Shown: positions 51,552 through 60,357, numbered from the stretch's first letter. The stretch is DNA of 64,000 bases from Stenotrophomonas sp. ESTM1D_MKCIP4_1 (GCF_003086895.1 NZ_CP026004.1:2702731-2766730); one strand, 5' to 3'. Notes: generated by a model not told the origin, from the letters alone. A program made the numbers and translations.

Positions 51552-51613
51552 AAAGGGGACGGAGGGGATTATGTCGTTTGTGCACAAACGACATAATCCC
51601 CTCCGTCCCCTTT
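51552..51613. repeat. Perfect 62-bp palindrome, GGGGACGGAGGGGAT family, copy 2
   Basis: Positions 51552-51582 and 51583-51613 are exact reverse complements with no spacer. The arm begins AAAGGGGACGGAGGGGATTA. Copy 1 at 867-927 has the same outer arm but different, matched inner bases and a 9-nt loop. It lies between fpr and the thioredoxin-like gene and could terminate transcription in both directions. Confidence 0.93.
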
Positions 51614-51633
51614 GTATTGCGGAAAAGAAACAG

Positions 51634-52176
51634 ATGATCAGGATGATCCACCCCACCCTTGTTGCCCTGCTGCTCCTGCTGGCGGCCAGCGCCAGCGCCG
51701 CTGCGCCCTCGCCGAAAGCTGGCGACATTCCGCCGCAGCTGCTCGGCAAGGACCGCAAAGGCGAAATGGTCGACCTGTCGACCCAGCACGGCAAGGTCGT
51801 CATCGTCACATTCTGGGCGTCCTGGTGCGGCCCTTGCCGCAAGGAACTGCCGATCCTGGCCAAGCTGCAGTCGGTCATCGGCCACGATGCCCTGCAGGTC
51901 TATGCGGTGAACTTCAAGGAACCGCGCGCCGAGTTCGCCGCGCTGGTACGCAACCGCAACTGGCCGGTGCTGGACTACATCCACGACGGCAAAGGCCACG
52001 TCAGTGAGCAGTACGGCATCCAGGCGATCCCGCACATGTTCATCATCGGCCACGACGGCGTCATCGCCCATGTGCACCGCGGCTACTCGGAAGACAGCCT
52101 GCCGCGGATCATCGACGAGATCATGGCCATGCTGCCTGAGGACGTGCGCAGCCGTCCGGCAGGCGACCGTACCTGA
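51634..52176 (+). CDS. TlpA-like thioredoxin family protein, exported
   Basis: The 180-residue protein has a signal peptide (IHPTLVALLLLLAASASAAA) and a thioredoxin fold of the AhpC/TSA-Redoxin type with active site FWASWCGPCRKELP at about 70-83 and the cis-Pro in IQAIPHMFIIGHDG. It probably reduces periplasmic disulphides, for example in cytochrome c maturation. The ATG at 51634 is preferred to one at 51643; an upstream ATG at 51571 would translate the 62-bp palindrome. Confidence 0.9.
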   Translation: MIRMIHPTLVALLLLLAASASAAAPSPKAGDIPPQLLGKDRKGEMVDLSTQHGKVVIVTFWASWCGPCRKELPILAKLQSVIGHDALQVYAVNFKEPRAEFAALVRNRNWPVLDYIHDGKGHVSEQYGIQAIPHMFIIGHDGVIAHVHRGYSEDSLPRIIDEIMAMLPEDVRSRPAGDRT

Positions 52177-52195
52177 CCGTTCTCAGGCCTGCACC

Positions 52196-52298
52196 GGTAG
52201 TGCCGGCCGCTGGCCGGCTCTCAGCCCTGCGCGGTTAGCGCCGGCCGCTGGCCGGCTCTCAGGCCGTCATGGGTTGCCGGCCAGCGGCCGGCACTACC
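52196..52298. repeat. Three GCCGGCCGCTGGCCGGC SMAG-type palindromes
   Basis: Two rightward units (GGTAGTGCCGGCCGCTGGCC from 52196 and GGTTAGCGCCGGCCGCTGGC from 52232) and one inverted unit ending GGCACTACC (to 52298). They fill the gap between the convergent thioredoxin-like and gpx genes and can fold as a large composite hairpin. Confidence 0.85.
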
Positions 52299-52301
52299 CC
52301 G

Positions 52302-52781
52302 TCACAGCAGCGCTTCGATCGCGCCGCGCAGCTGTTCCGGTGCGGTGGTCGGCGCATAACGCGCCACCACCTGGCCCTGGCGGTCGAGCAGGAACTTGCT
52401 GAAGTTCCATTTGATGCGGGCGATGCCCAGCAGGCCACGCTTTTCGTGCGACAGCCAGTGCCACAGCGGGTCGGCACCTTCGCCGTTGACCTCGATCTTC
52501 TGCGACAACGGGAAGCTGACCGGGTAATCCAGCGAACAGAACTGGCGGATCTGCGCCGCATCACCGGGCTCCTGCGCGCCGAACTGGTTGCAGGGGAAGC
52601 CGATCACCACCAGGCCGCGCTCGCGATAGTCCTGCCACAGCTGTTCCAGGCCGGTGTACTGCGGGGTGAAGCCGCAGCGGCTGGCAACGTTGACCAGCAG
52701 CAACGGGCGGCCCTGGTACTGCGCCAGCGCCTGCGGCTGGCCGTCCAGGTCCACGAAACCGAAGTCGAAGGCGTTGGGCAT
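52302..52781 (-). CDS. Glutathione peroxidase family protein, cytoplasmic
   Basis: The 159-residue protein has no signal peptide: MPNAFDFGFVDLDGQP, redox Cys in NVASRCGFTPQYTGLE, FPCNQFGAQEPG (second Cys) and KWNFSKFLLDRQG. It is the BtuE-like thiol peroxidase, probably thioredoxin-dependent, and reduces lipid and organic peroxides. The start at 52781 gives the family N terminus; an ATG at 52862 would add a foreign leader. The exported paralogue is at 5551-6138. Confidence 0.93.
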   Translation of the reverse strand: MPNAFDFGFVDLDGQPQALAQYQGRPLLLVNVASRCGFTPQYTGLEQLWQDYRERGLVVIGFPCNQFGAQEPGDAAQIRQFCSLDYPVSFPLSQKIEVNGEGADPLWHWLSHEKRGLLGIARIKWNFSKFLLDRQGQVVARYAPTTAPEQLRGAIEALL

Positions 52782-52922
52782 GGCAGACGGTCCGAATGGG
52801 GAAGCCCCATGGTAATCGCAGGCCACGCCGGCCGGCGCCGCTGGGCATGCCTTTTGACACAAGTGGCGCCCGGTGCAGGCGGGTTACGCTCGGGCACTTG
52901 TCTGCCTTACCGGAGTACCGCC

Positions 52923-55091
52923 TTGACCACCCGCCTTGCCCTTGCCGTGGCCATGACCCTCGGCCTTGCCCTGCCCGCCTATTCGGCCAGCGCCGCCCCC
53001 CAGGCCGCCGCTGCCAACGCCCAGCAGGCCAACCCGTTCTTCGCCGAGAGCCCGCTGCCGCTGCACTTCCCGCAGTTCGACAGGATCAAGGACACGGACT
53101 TCGCCCCGGCCTTCGACGCCGGCATGGCGCAGCAGCTGAAGGAAGTGGCGGCGATCGCCGACAACAAGGCCAAGCCGACCTTCGACAACACCATCATCGC
53201 CCTGGAAAAGAGCGGTGACGTGCTGGACCGCGCGACCACCGTGTTCTTCAGCCTGGTCGGCGCCGACACCAATGATGCGCGCAAGAAGCTGCAGGCCGAC
53301 TATTCGGCGAAGTTCGCCGCGCACAGCGATGCGATCGCGCTGAACGGCAAGCTGTTCGCCCGCATCCAGGCGCTGTATGACACCCGCACCCAGCTGGGCC
53401 TGGACGCCGAAGGCGTGCGCCTGGTCGAGAAGTACTACGACAACTACGTGCGCGCTGGCGCCAAGCTGTCCGAGGCCGACAAGGCCACGCTGAAGACCAT
53501 GAATGCCGAGCTGGCCAACCTGGGCACGAAGTTCAGCCAGAACGTGCAGTCGGAAGTGAACGCTTCGGCGATCACCGTCGACGACGTCAAGCAGCTCGAC
53601 GGCCTGTCCAAGGAACAGATCGCCGCCGCCGCCGAAGCCGCCAAGGCCCGCGGCCTGGACGGCAAGTACGTGATCACCCTGCTGAACACCACCGGCCAGC
53701 CGCCGCTGACCAACCTGGCCAACCGCGAGCTGCGCCAGAAGATCTTCGAGGCGTCGGTCAGCCGTGGCAGCCGCGGCGGTGAGTTCGACAACACCGCGCT
53801 GGTGTCGCGCATCATGCAGCTGCGCGCCGACAAGGCGAAGCTGATGGGCTTCCCGAACTTTGCCGCCTACAACCTGACCAACCAGACCGCCAAGACCCCC
53901 GAAGCGGTCAACGCGATGCTGGGCAAGCTGGCCCCGGCCGCCGTGGCCAACGCCAAGCGCGAAGCCGCCGACCTGCAGGCGATGATCGACAAGGAACAGA
54001 AGGCCGCCGGCAAGAAGACCTTCGCCCTGGAGCCGTGGGACTGGGCCTTCTACAGCGAGAAGGTGCGCCAGGCCAAGTACAACTTCGACGAATCGCAGCT
54101 CAAGCCGTATTTCGAGATCAAGAACGTGCTGGAAAACGGCGTGTTCTTCGCCGCCAACCAGGAATTCGGCCTGACCTTCAAGCAGCGCACCGACCTGCCG
54201 GTGTACCACGACGACGTCACCGTCTATGACGTCTTCGATGCCGACGGCAGCCAGCTGGCGATCTTCATCTTCGACCCCTACGCACGCGCCTCCAAGCGTG
54301 GTGGCGCCTGGATGAACTCGTACGTGTCGCAGTCCAAGCTGACCGGCTTCAAGCCGGTGGTGGCCAACCACCTCAACATCCCCAAGCCGCCGGCCGGCCA
54401 GCCGACCCTGCTGACCTGGGATGAAGTGACCACCACCTTCCACGAGTTCGGCCACGCCCTGCACGGCATGTTCTCCAACGTGAAGTACCCGTACTTCTCG
54501 GGCACCTCGGTGCCGCGTGACTTCGTCGAGTTCCCCTCGCAGGTGAACGAAATGTGGTCGGACAACCCGGCCATCCTGAAGAACTACGCCAAGCACTACC
54601 AGAACGGTTCGGCCATGCCGCAGGCACTGCTGGACAAGGTGCTGGCCGCCGCCAAGTTCAACCAGGGCTTTGCCACCACCGAATACCTGGGCGCGGCGAT
54701 GCTGGACCAGCGCTGGCACCAGATCGGCGCCGACCAGGTGCCGGCCGCCAAGGACGTCATGGCGTTCGAGCGCGCCGCGCTGGAGAAGGACGGCATCTAC
54801 TACGCGCCGGTCCCGCCGCGCTACAGGACCCCGTACTTCAGCCACATCATGGGCGGCTACTCGGCCGGTTACTACGCCTACATCTGGTCGGAAGTGCTGG
54901 ACGCCAACACCCAGAAGTGGTTCAAGGACAACGGCGGCCTGAGCCGCAAGAACGGCGATCACTTCCGCGCCACCCTGCTGTCCAAGGGCGGCAGCGTGGA
55001 TGCCATGCAGCTGTTCCGCGATTTCGCCGGCCACGAGCCGCAGATCGAACCGCTGCTGGAAAAGCGTGGCCTGACCGGCGCCGCCAACTGA
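52923..55091 (+). CDS. dcp: M3-family metallopeptidase (peptidyl-dipeptidase Dcp-like), exported
   Basis: The 722-residue zinc peptidase has a signal peptide (MTTRLALAVAMTLGLALPAYSASA) and the thermolysin-type site HEFGH at about 507-511 (TTFHEFGHALHGMFSN) with the downstream Glu in the family ligand segment. It removes dipeptides from C termini of periplasmic peptides. The start is TTG at 52923: GGAG lies 8 nt upstream and the signal peptide begins there. A strong terminator follows. Confidence 0.92.
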   Translation: MTTRLALAVAMTLGLALPAYSASAAPQAAAANAQQANPFFAESPLPLHFPQFDRIKDTDFAPAFDAGMAQQLKEVAAIADNKAKPTFDNTIIALEKSGDVLDRATTVFFSLVGADTNDARKKLQADYSAKFAAHSDAIALNGKLFARIQALYDTRTQLGLDAEGVRLVEKYYDNYVRAGAKLSEADKATLKTMNAELANLGTKFSQNVQSEVNASAITVDDVKQLDGLSKEQIAAAAEAAKARGLDGKYVITLLNTTGQPPLTNLANRELRQKIFEASVSRGSRGGEFDNTALVSRIMQLRADKAKLMGFPNFAAYNLTNQTAKTPEAVNAMLGKLAPAAVANAKREAADLQAMIDKEQKAAGKKTFALEPWDWAFYSEKVRQAKYNFDESQLKPYFEIKNVLENGVFFAANQEFGLTFKQRTDLPVYHDDVTVYDVFDADGSQLAIFIFDPYARASKRGGAWMNSYVSQSKLTGFKPVVANHLNIPKPPAGQPTLLTWDEVTTTFHEFGHALHGMFSNVKYPYFSGTSVPRDFVEFPSQVNEMWSDNPAILKNYAKHYQNGSAMPQALLDKVLAAAKFNQGFATTEYLGAAMLDQRWHQIGADQVPAAKDVMAFERAALEKDGIYYAPVPPRYRTPYFSHIMGGYSAGYYAYIWSEVLDANTQKWFKDNGGLSRKNGDHFRATLLSKGGSVDAMQLFRDFAGHEPQIEPLLEKRGLTGAAN

Positions 55092-55115
55092 TCGCCTGCG
55101 CGGTTGAGTGAAACG

Positions 55116-55145
55116 AAAACCGCCCGGGAGACCGGGCGGTTTTTT
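55116..55145 (+). terminator. Rho-independent terminator of dcp
   Basis: AAAACCGCCCGG-GAGA-CCGGGCGGTTTTTT: 12-bp stem, tetraloop, T-tract, 24 nt after the dcp stop. Confidence 0.95.
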
Positions 55146-55166
55146 GTTGGGACGGGGGCAGAGCCC

Positions 55167-55205
55167 GGGGTCGGATCCCTTTCCAACGGAAAGGGCTCTG
55201 ACCCC
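55167..55205. repeat. 39-nt GGGGTC hairpin
   Basis: Same 18+3+18 layout as the copies at 31661, 48661 and 48713; inner stem CTTTCC/GGAAAG with AAC loop. It lies between the dcp terminator and the convergent cfa stop. Confidence 0.85.
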
Positions 55206-55215
55206 AGCCGCACCC

Positions 55216-56331
55216 TCACCGCGGTGCCACGTACCCGCCGCGCACGCCTTCCCGCGACAGCACCAGCTGCCACAGCTGCGCATGCCGGCAGCGGAAGCTG
55301 GCCATTGACCCGGCCAGATAGAACCGCCACATGCGGCGGAAATGCTCGTCGTAGCGTGCATCGAGCTGCGGCCATGCCGCCTCGACATTGCGCCGCCAGG
55401 CCTGCAGGGTCAGGTCATAGTCGGTGCCGAAGTTGTGCCAGTCCTCCAGCACGAAGCGCCCTTCAAACGCGCGGGTGATCTGCACCGCCGAAGGCAGCAT
55501 CGAATTGGGGAAGATGTAGCGGGCGATCCACGGATCGGTGCGGTGGCGCGACACGTTGCTGCCGATGGTATGCAACAGCAGCAGCCCACGGGGCGACAGG
55601 CAGCGCCGGGCCACCTCGAAGAAGCGATCGTAATTCTTGTCACCCACGTGCTCGAACATGCCGATGGAGAACACCGCATCGAAGGGTTCGTCCACGTCGC
55701 GGTAGTCCTGCAGCCGGATTTCGATGGGCAGGCCGGCGCACAACTCACGTGCGTAGGCGGCCTGCTCCTGCGAGATGGTCACTCCCACACCGCTCACGCC
55801 ATAGCGCTCGGCGGCAAACTTCAGCGCCTCGCCCCAGCCGCAGCCGATGTCCAGCACGCGCTGGCCCGGGCGCAGGCCCAGCTTGCGGCACACCAGGTCC
55901 AGCTTGGCCTCCTGCGCGGCATCCAGATCGGCCGCGTTGCGCCAGTAGCCGCAGCTGTAGACCATCCGCTGGCCCAGCATGGCCCGGTACAGGTCATTGC
56001 CGAGATCGTAATGGCGGCGGCCGACCTCATAGCTGCCCTGCCCGGCCTGCAGGTTGAACAGCCGCGCCTTCAGCGCATCGGCCACCTCTCGCCAGCCGTG
56101 CACGCGCTCGTCCAGGTGCGCCATCATCAGGTGGACCAGGAACTCATCCAGGACGTTGGCATCCCACCAACCGTCCATGTAGCTTTCGCCCAGGCCGAGC
56201 GAACCATGGCCGATGACCCGCGCGAAGAAGCGCCGGTCATGTATCTGGATGTCCTGTGGCTGGGTACCGCCGATGCGGACCCCGGCCTCCTGGAGCAGGC
56301 CGGCAACCCGCTCCTGCAACCCTGTATCCAC
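55216..56331 (-). CDS. cfa: Cyclopropane-fatty-acyl-phospholipid synthase
   Basis: The 371-residue enzyme adds a methylene from SAM across double bonds of membrane acyl chains, often on entry to stationary phase or acid stress. An N-terminal lipid-binding part (DIQIHDRRFFARVIGHGSLGLGESYMDGWWD) and GRRHYDLGNDLYRAML precede the SAM motif VLDIGCGWGEALKFAAERYG, then FDAVFSIGMFEHVG with the catalytic Glu/His region. The gene upstream ends 17 nt before its start. Confidence 0.94.
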   Translation of the reverse strand: MDTGLQERVAGLLQEAGVRIGGTQPQDIQIHDRRFFARVIGHGSLGLGESYMDGWWDANVLDEFLVHLMMAHLDERVHGWREVADALKARLFNLQAGQGSYEVGRRHYDLGNDLYRAMLGQRMVYSCGYWRNAADLDAAQEAKLDLVCRKLGLRPGQRVLDIGCGWGEALKFAAERYGVSGVGVTISQEQAAYARELCAGLPIEIRLQDYRDVDEPFDAVFSIGMFEHVGDKNYDRFFEVARRCLSPRGLLLLHTIGSNVSRHRTDPWIARYIFPNSMLPSAVQITRAFEGRFVLEDWHNFGTDYDLTLQAWRRNVEAAWPQLDARYDEHFRRMWRFYLAGSMASFRCRHAQLWQLVLSREGVRGGYVAPR

Positions 56332-56348
56332 GTGTCCTCCGTCTGCGG

Positions 56349-57203
56349 TTACCCGCGTGCGAACAACCCCACGTACTCTTTGGCCACGTGCGGCAGCAGC
56401 ACGGCAGCAGGCACATCCGCGGTCTGCGTGCCATCCGAATACGGCCCCACCTGGTAGGGCGGGAACACAAAGCGCAGCGCCGTGATCTGGCCCTTGTCGT
56501 CGGTCAGCGGCTGGAACTGGCTGAAGTTCTCGGCCTGCGGCCCGGTGCCGTCGGCAATCATCCGCGAGGCGTTGCGCAGTGATTCCTGCAACTCCGCCGG
56601 CTGCATGTCCTCGCCACTGAGACGGGTGGCCACGCGCTCGCGCAGCTGATCGGCGACGAAATCACTGATCGCCTTCCAGCCCTTGTCATCGGCCACCAGC
56701 GTGCCGGCGCTGAGCATCTGCTGCTGCGGCACCAGCCACACAAATCGGGCCACCAGCGGCTCGCCATGGGCGCCCCCGGTGTAGCGGCTGCCATCGGCGC
56801 TGACCACCACCAGCTGCGGGGTCTCCAGCACCTTCTCGAAGCTCAGCGACAGCTCGTAAGGCATCGTCGGCTTGTCGTTGCCCAGACCATCCAGCGCCTG
56901 CTGCAGGTCAGCGCGGGCAGAAGTGGCATACGCCTGCAGCGCGCGGGCCAGGCCCGGGTAACGGTCGATGCCGGCCGGGTAGCTAATGCCCACCACTTCA
57001 CGTTCGTTGTTCTCCACCACATCGCGCAGATCCAGCGGCGCTTCAGCGGCAGGCGTGGGCTCGGTCGCGGCGGCTTCGGCGGCCGGCGCTGCCTCGACGG
57101 CGGGAGCCGCCTCCTGGCCGCGCTGGCAACCGGCCAGCAGCAGCACGCCCATTGCGCCAGCCAGCGCGCCTGTGCGCAGTGGCTGGTTGTTTCCAGTCTT
57201 CAT
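56349..57203 (-). CDS. DUF3298/RsiV-like lipoprotein
   Basis: The 284-residue lipoprotein has the signal ending GVLLLAGC (lipobox), then an Ala/Glu/Pro-rich linker (about 30-55). The folded part carries the SRYTGGAHGEP motif and a C-terminal FPPYQVGPYSDGTQTADVP strand pair typical of the PdaC/RsiV DUF4163-DUF3298 pair. RsiV relatives bind lysozyme or peptidoglycan. GGGGAT precedes the ATG at 57203. It lies 17 nt upstream of cfa, so it may be co-transcribed. Confidence 0.85.
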   Translation of the reverse strand: MKTGNNQPLRTGALAGAMGVLLLAGCQRGQEAAPAVEAAPAAEAAATEPTPAAEAPLDLRDVVENNEREVVGISYPAGIDRYPGLARALQAYATSARADLQQALDGLGNDKPTMPYELSLSFEKVLETPQLVVVSADGSRYTGGAHGEPLVARFVWLVPQQQMLSAGTLVADDKGWKAISDFVADQLRERVATRLSGEDMQPAELQESLRNASRMIADGTGPQAENFSQFQPLTDDKGQITALRFVFPPYQVGPYSDGTQTADVPAAVLLPHVAKEYVGLFARG

Positions 57204-57266
57204 CGGGATCCCCTGTTCATGTTCGTACATCATCGCCTGCGATGGCTGAAGCGTGGCCCGCTGCAT

Positions 57267-57569
57267 TCAGCCTACCAGCAGGTCGTGAAACTCTTCGTGG
57301 CGCTGCAGGAAGGCCTCCGCAAAGGCACACGCAGGCACCACCTTGTAACGGTTCTCGCGGGCGAAGCGCAGCGCGACGCGGGTCAACTCACCGGCAATGC
57401 CACGGCCGGCAATCGGCTCCGGCACTTCGGTGTGGGTGATGACCATGCGCCTGCGCTTGATCTGGTAGTCCAGCAACGCCCGCTGTCCACGCACATGGGC
57501 GATGAAACGGTGGTTGGCCTGGTCGTGCTCGACCTCGTAGGCCAGACCGGGGGGCGTGACCGAAGCCAT
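57267..57569 (-). CDS. Small GNAT-like acetyltransferase (COG2388/YjdJ type)
   Basis: The 100-residue single-domain protein: FIAHVRGQRALLDYQIKRRRMVITHTEVPEPIAGRGIAGELTRVAL, then the conserved end VVPACAFAEAFLQRHEEFHDLL. Cys near 84 and the short length fit the GCN5-like COG2388 family. AGGAGA lies 8 nt before the ATG at 57569; an upstream ATG at 57656 lacks support. Confidence 0.88.
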   Translation of the reverse strand: MASVTPPGLAYEVEHDQANHRFIAHVRGQRALLDYQIKRRRMVITHTEVPEPIAGRGIAGELTRVALRFARENRYKVVPACAFAEAFLQRHEEFHDLLVG

Positions 57570-57725
57570 GGGACTGTCTCCTGCGGCAACTGCGCGCATG
57601 GTGCGCAGCCGCCCGCCATGACCGCGTGAAGCCTGAACAGGGGCAGGTCTGGTCAATCTGCGTCAGATCCGGCCCTCAAGCTGCAGCGATGGCAGCCGCT
57701 ATCCCCTCTGGAGGGATACGGCCAG

Positions 57726-57743
57726 CTTGGCACGCCCCTTGCG
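57726..57743 (+). promoter_or_regulatory. Sigma-54 (RpoN) promoter
   Basis: CTTGGCACGCCCCTTGCG: TGGCAC (57728-57733) and TTGC (57739-57742), with the GG and GC doublets exactly 10 nt apart, matching the -24/-12 consensus. A dyad ATCCC-CTCTGGA-GGGAT at 57704-57720 just upstream could bind a regulator, though it is very close. The predicted start near 57754 gives a leader of about 26 nt. Confidence 0.85.
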
Positions 57744-57779
57744 AAAGTCGACGTTGTGTCATGCCTTTGGAGGCCCGCC

Positions 57780-57944
57780 ATGCAACCCAGTGATTCCCGT
57801 ACCGACACCGACCACGCCCTGCTGGAGGGCCTGCTGCAGCTGGCAGTGGAAGGTCAGACCGAGGACCAGGACTTCCAGCGGATCGGCGAGGAAGTGTTCT
57901 CGCGCCTGCTCGATACCTACGGCCAGCCGACGCGGGCGGCCTGA
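57780..57944 (+). CDS. 54-residue acidic protein of unknown function behind a sigma-54 promoter
   Basis: A 54-residue soluble, acidic protein: MQPSDSRTDTDHALLEGLLQ, a helical region with LAVEGQTEDQDFQRIGEEVF and the end RLLDTYGQPTRAA. GGAGG lies 6 nt before the ATG at 57780. A complete sigma-54 promoter precedes it, so it is a real transcription unit under nitrogen, motility or stress-type enhancer control. No family was recognised. A hairpin follows the stop. Confidence 0.7.
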   Translation: MQPSDSRTDTDHALLEGLLQLAVEGQTEDQDFQRIGEEVFSRLLDTYGQPTRAA

Positions 57945-57957
57945 GCCGCCGCCACGC

Positions 57958-57983
57958 GGGTCGGATCCTGCTGGATCCGACCC
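57958..57983. terminator. Hairpin between the 54-residue gene and rhomboid gene
   Basis: GGGTCGGATCC-TGCT-GGATCCGACCC: a perfect 11-bp stem, related in sequence to the 39-nt GGGGTCGGAT family but shortened. It lies between two convergent stops. Confidence 0.65.
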
Positions 57984-57992
57984 TGCGCTGCG

Positions 57993-58616
57993 TCAGCGGC
58001 CGAACCCGAAGCTCGGGTTCGACAGCTCGGCCAGGAAGTGGCCGAAAATGGCCGGCTGCATGGCCAGCATGAAGATCACGCCGAAGGCCGCACCGGCCAG
58101 GTGCGCACTGTGGTTGATGCGGTCGCCACCCCGCTTGTCCATCCAGATGCTGTAGCCGACGTAGAACACGGCATAGATGATCGCCGGCGCCGGAATGAAG
58201 AACACCAGGATGATCGTCCACGGGCTGAGCAGGATGAAGGCGAACAGCACCGCCGACACCGCACCCGATGCACCCAGGCTCAGGTAGTTCGGGTTCTTCT
58301 GGTTCTTCAGGTAGCTGGGCAGGATCGATACCAGCAGCGCCCCCAGATAGAACGCCGGGTAGGTCAGCCAGCTGCCGGTCAACGACAGCATCACCTTCTC
58401 GATCTGCCCGCCGAAGAAGAACAGGGTGATCATGTTGAAGATCAGGTGCGACCAGTCGGCATGGATGAAGCCATAGGTGATCAGCCGGTCGTACTGGCGG
58501 TGGCGGTCCACCGCTGGCGGCCACAGGATCATGCGGTCGGCCAGCTTGCGGTTGTTGAACGCCATCCAGGAAAGGATGGCGGTGATGGCGATCAACAGGA
58601 GATTGACGGGGGTCAT
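57993..58616 (-). CDS. Rhomboid family intramembrane serine protease
   Basis: The 207-residue protein has six hydrophobic segments. The catalytic Ser is in YLSLGASGAVSAVLF and the catalytic His in INHSAHLAGAAFG; the HADWSHLIFNM segment holds the conserved oxyanion-site residues. It is an inner-membrane protease that cleaves transmembrane substrates; target unknown. The gap to the upstream POT gene is 12 nt, so they are likely one transcript. Confidence 0.92.
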   Translation of the reverse strand: MTPVNLLLIAITAILSWMAFNNRKLADRMILWPPAVDRHRQYDRLITYGFIHADWSHLIFNMITLFFFGGQIEKVMLSLTGSWLTYPAFYLGALLVSILPSYLKNQKNPNYLSLGASGAVSAVLFAFILLSPWTIILVFFIPAPAIIYAVFYVGYSIWMDKRGGDRINHSAHLAGAAFGVIFMLAMQPAIFGHFLAELSNPSFGFGR

Positions 58617-58628
58617 GTCAGCTCAGGC

Positions 58629-60194
58629 TCAGGCGGTGCGGTAGTTGTCGACCATACGATAGCGTCGCGCATACCAACCGAAGGCCAACGCCGCCAGGAA
58701 GGCGAAGCCGGCGAAGAAGAACATCAGGAAGGCCGCCTCGCTCAGGCCCGTGCTGGCGATCTTGTGGGTGACCGCCTCGTTGCGCACCGCCGCGTTGGAC
58801 AGCAGCACCCACAGGTTGCCGATGGTGGTGGTCAGGTTCCAGAAACTCATCACCACGCCCTTCATCGCCTGCGGCGCCTGGCTGTAGGCGAACTCCAGGC
58901 CGGTGGCAGACACCAGCACCTCACCGAAGGTCAGCAGCGCGTACGGCAGCATCTGCCAGAAGATCGACATGGCGTTGCCGCCGTCCATCACCACCTGGAT
59001 GCCACCCACCACGATCCACGCCAGGCCGCTGAAGGCGATGCCGGCGGTCATGCGGCGCAGCGCGGTGGGCTCGAAGCCGAAGCGGCGCAGGGCCGGGTAC
59101 AGCACCAGGTTGTTGAACGGAATCAGGATCATCACCAGCAGCGGGTTCAAGGCCTGCATCTGCGAGGCGGTGAACCAGCTCGGCATCTGCATCTGCTGGC
59201 CCTGCAGGACCCAGGTCGAGGCCTTCTGGTCGAACAGCGAGAAGAACGGCGTGGTCAGCGCGAAGATGACCAGCACGCGCAGCACCGAACGCACGCCTTC
59301 CACGGCCTCGGCCGGATGCTGGGCACGCGCGCGGTCCAGCTGCAGCCAGGTGCCGCCGCCAATGCCGGCCAGGACCAGCACCAGGGCGATGCACAGGCAG
59401 ATGACGATGCCCAGGCTGCCGACCAGGCCCAGCGAGGCCACGGCCAGCACCACGCCGGCCACGGCGAGGGCCAGGCCCGGACGGCCCTGCCCGGCCACGC
59501 GTGCGGTCAGTGCGGTACGCACCACGTTGGCGAACGAATGCGGATCCTTCGGCGGCAGCGGCACCAGCACATAGCGCTTGCGGCCCAGCCAGAACACGAA
59601 GGTGGCCACGAACATCAGGATGCCCGGGATGCCGAACGCCCACTGCGGGCCCCAGTTCTTCAGCACCAGCGGGATCAGCAGCGAGGCGAACAGCGAGCCG
59701 AAGTTGATGATCCAGTAGAACGCGTCGAAGACGATCTTGGCCAGGTGCTTGTTGCTCTGGTCGAACTGGTCACCCATGAACGAGGCAACCAGCGGCTTGA
59801 TGCCACCGGCACCCAGCGCGATCAGGCCCAGGCCGAGGAAGAAGCCCTCGCGGCTGTTCTCGAACAGCGCAAGGCAGAGGTGGCCGGCGCAGTAGACCAG
59901 GCTGAACCAGAGGATGGTGTGGTACTTGCCGAAGAACTTGTCGGCCAGCCAGCCGCCCAGCAGCGGGAAGAAGTACACGCCGATCATGAAGCTGTGCATG
60001 ATGTCCTTGGCTTCACCGGCACGGCCTTCCGCAGTGATTTCCTGCAGCAGCAGCGAGGTGATCAGGAACTGCACCAGGATGTTGCGCATCCCGTAGAAGC
60101 TGAACCGCTCGCAGGCCTCATTGCCGATGATGTAGGGGATCTGGCGCGGCATCTTTCCCTGGCCGGCGATGGGGGCGGCTGCGTCGTGGCTCAT
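58629..60194 (-). CDS. POT-family proton-coupled oligopeptide transporter
   Basis: The 521-residue membrane protein has 12-14 segments. The start QIPYIIGNEACERFSFYGMRN is the PTR2 ExxERF-type signature, and GLIALGAGGIKPLVASFMGDQFD is the second PTR2 motif. POT transporters import di- and tripeptides with protons. The start at 60194 gives MSHDAAAPIAGQGKMPRQ; an in-frame ATG at 60227 adds 11 residues and cannot be excluded. Confidence 0.93.
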   Translation of the reverse strand: MSHDAAAPIAGQGKMPRQIPYIIGNEACERFSFYGMRNILVQFLITSLLLQEITAEGRAGEAKDIMHSFMIGVYFFPLLGGWLADKFFGKYHTILWFSLVYCAGHLCLALFENSREGFFLGLGLIALGAGGIKPLVASFMGDQFDQSNKHLAKIVFDAFYWIINFGSLFASLLIPLVLKNWGPQWAFGIPGILMFVATFVFWLGRKRYVLVPLPPKDPHSFANVVRTALTARVAGQGRPGLALAVAGVVLAVASLGLVGSLGIVICLCIALVLVLAGIGGGTWLQLDRARAQHPAEAVEGVRSVLRVLVIFALTTPFFSLFDQKASTWVLQGQQMQMPSWFTASQMQALNPLLVMILIPFNNLVLYPALRRFGFEPTALRRMTAGIAFSGLAWIVVGGIQVVMDGGNAMSIFWQMLPYALLTFGEVLVSATGLEFAYSQAPQAMKGVVMSFWNLTTTIGNLWVLLSNAAVRNEAVTHKIASTGLSEAAFLMFFFAGFAFLAALAFGWYARRYRMVDNYRTA

Positions 60195-60357
60195 CCTGCA
60201 AGGCATTCCTGAAAGGCGAAATATCACAGGTTACCGGAAGCAGGGCGCGCCACGCACGCTGCAGGGCTGCATGACAGCGCCGCGGATCCATGGCAGGCGC
60301 GCGGGGCCCCTGCCGGAAGTCACGGCACCTGCACGGCAAAAGCGTAAACTTATCGTT

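Noticed and set aside
51571..51633. N-terminal extension of the thioredoxin-like protein
   Set aside because: It is the translated 62-bp palindrome; the signal peptide begins at 51634.
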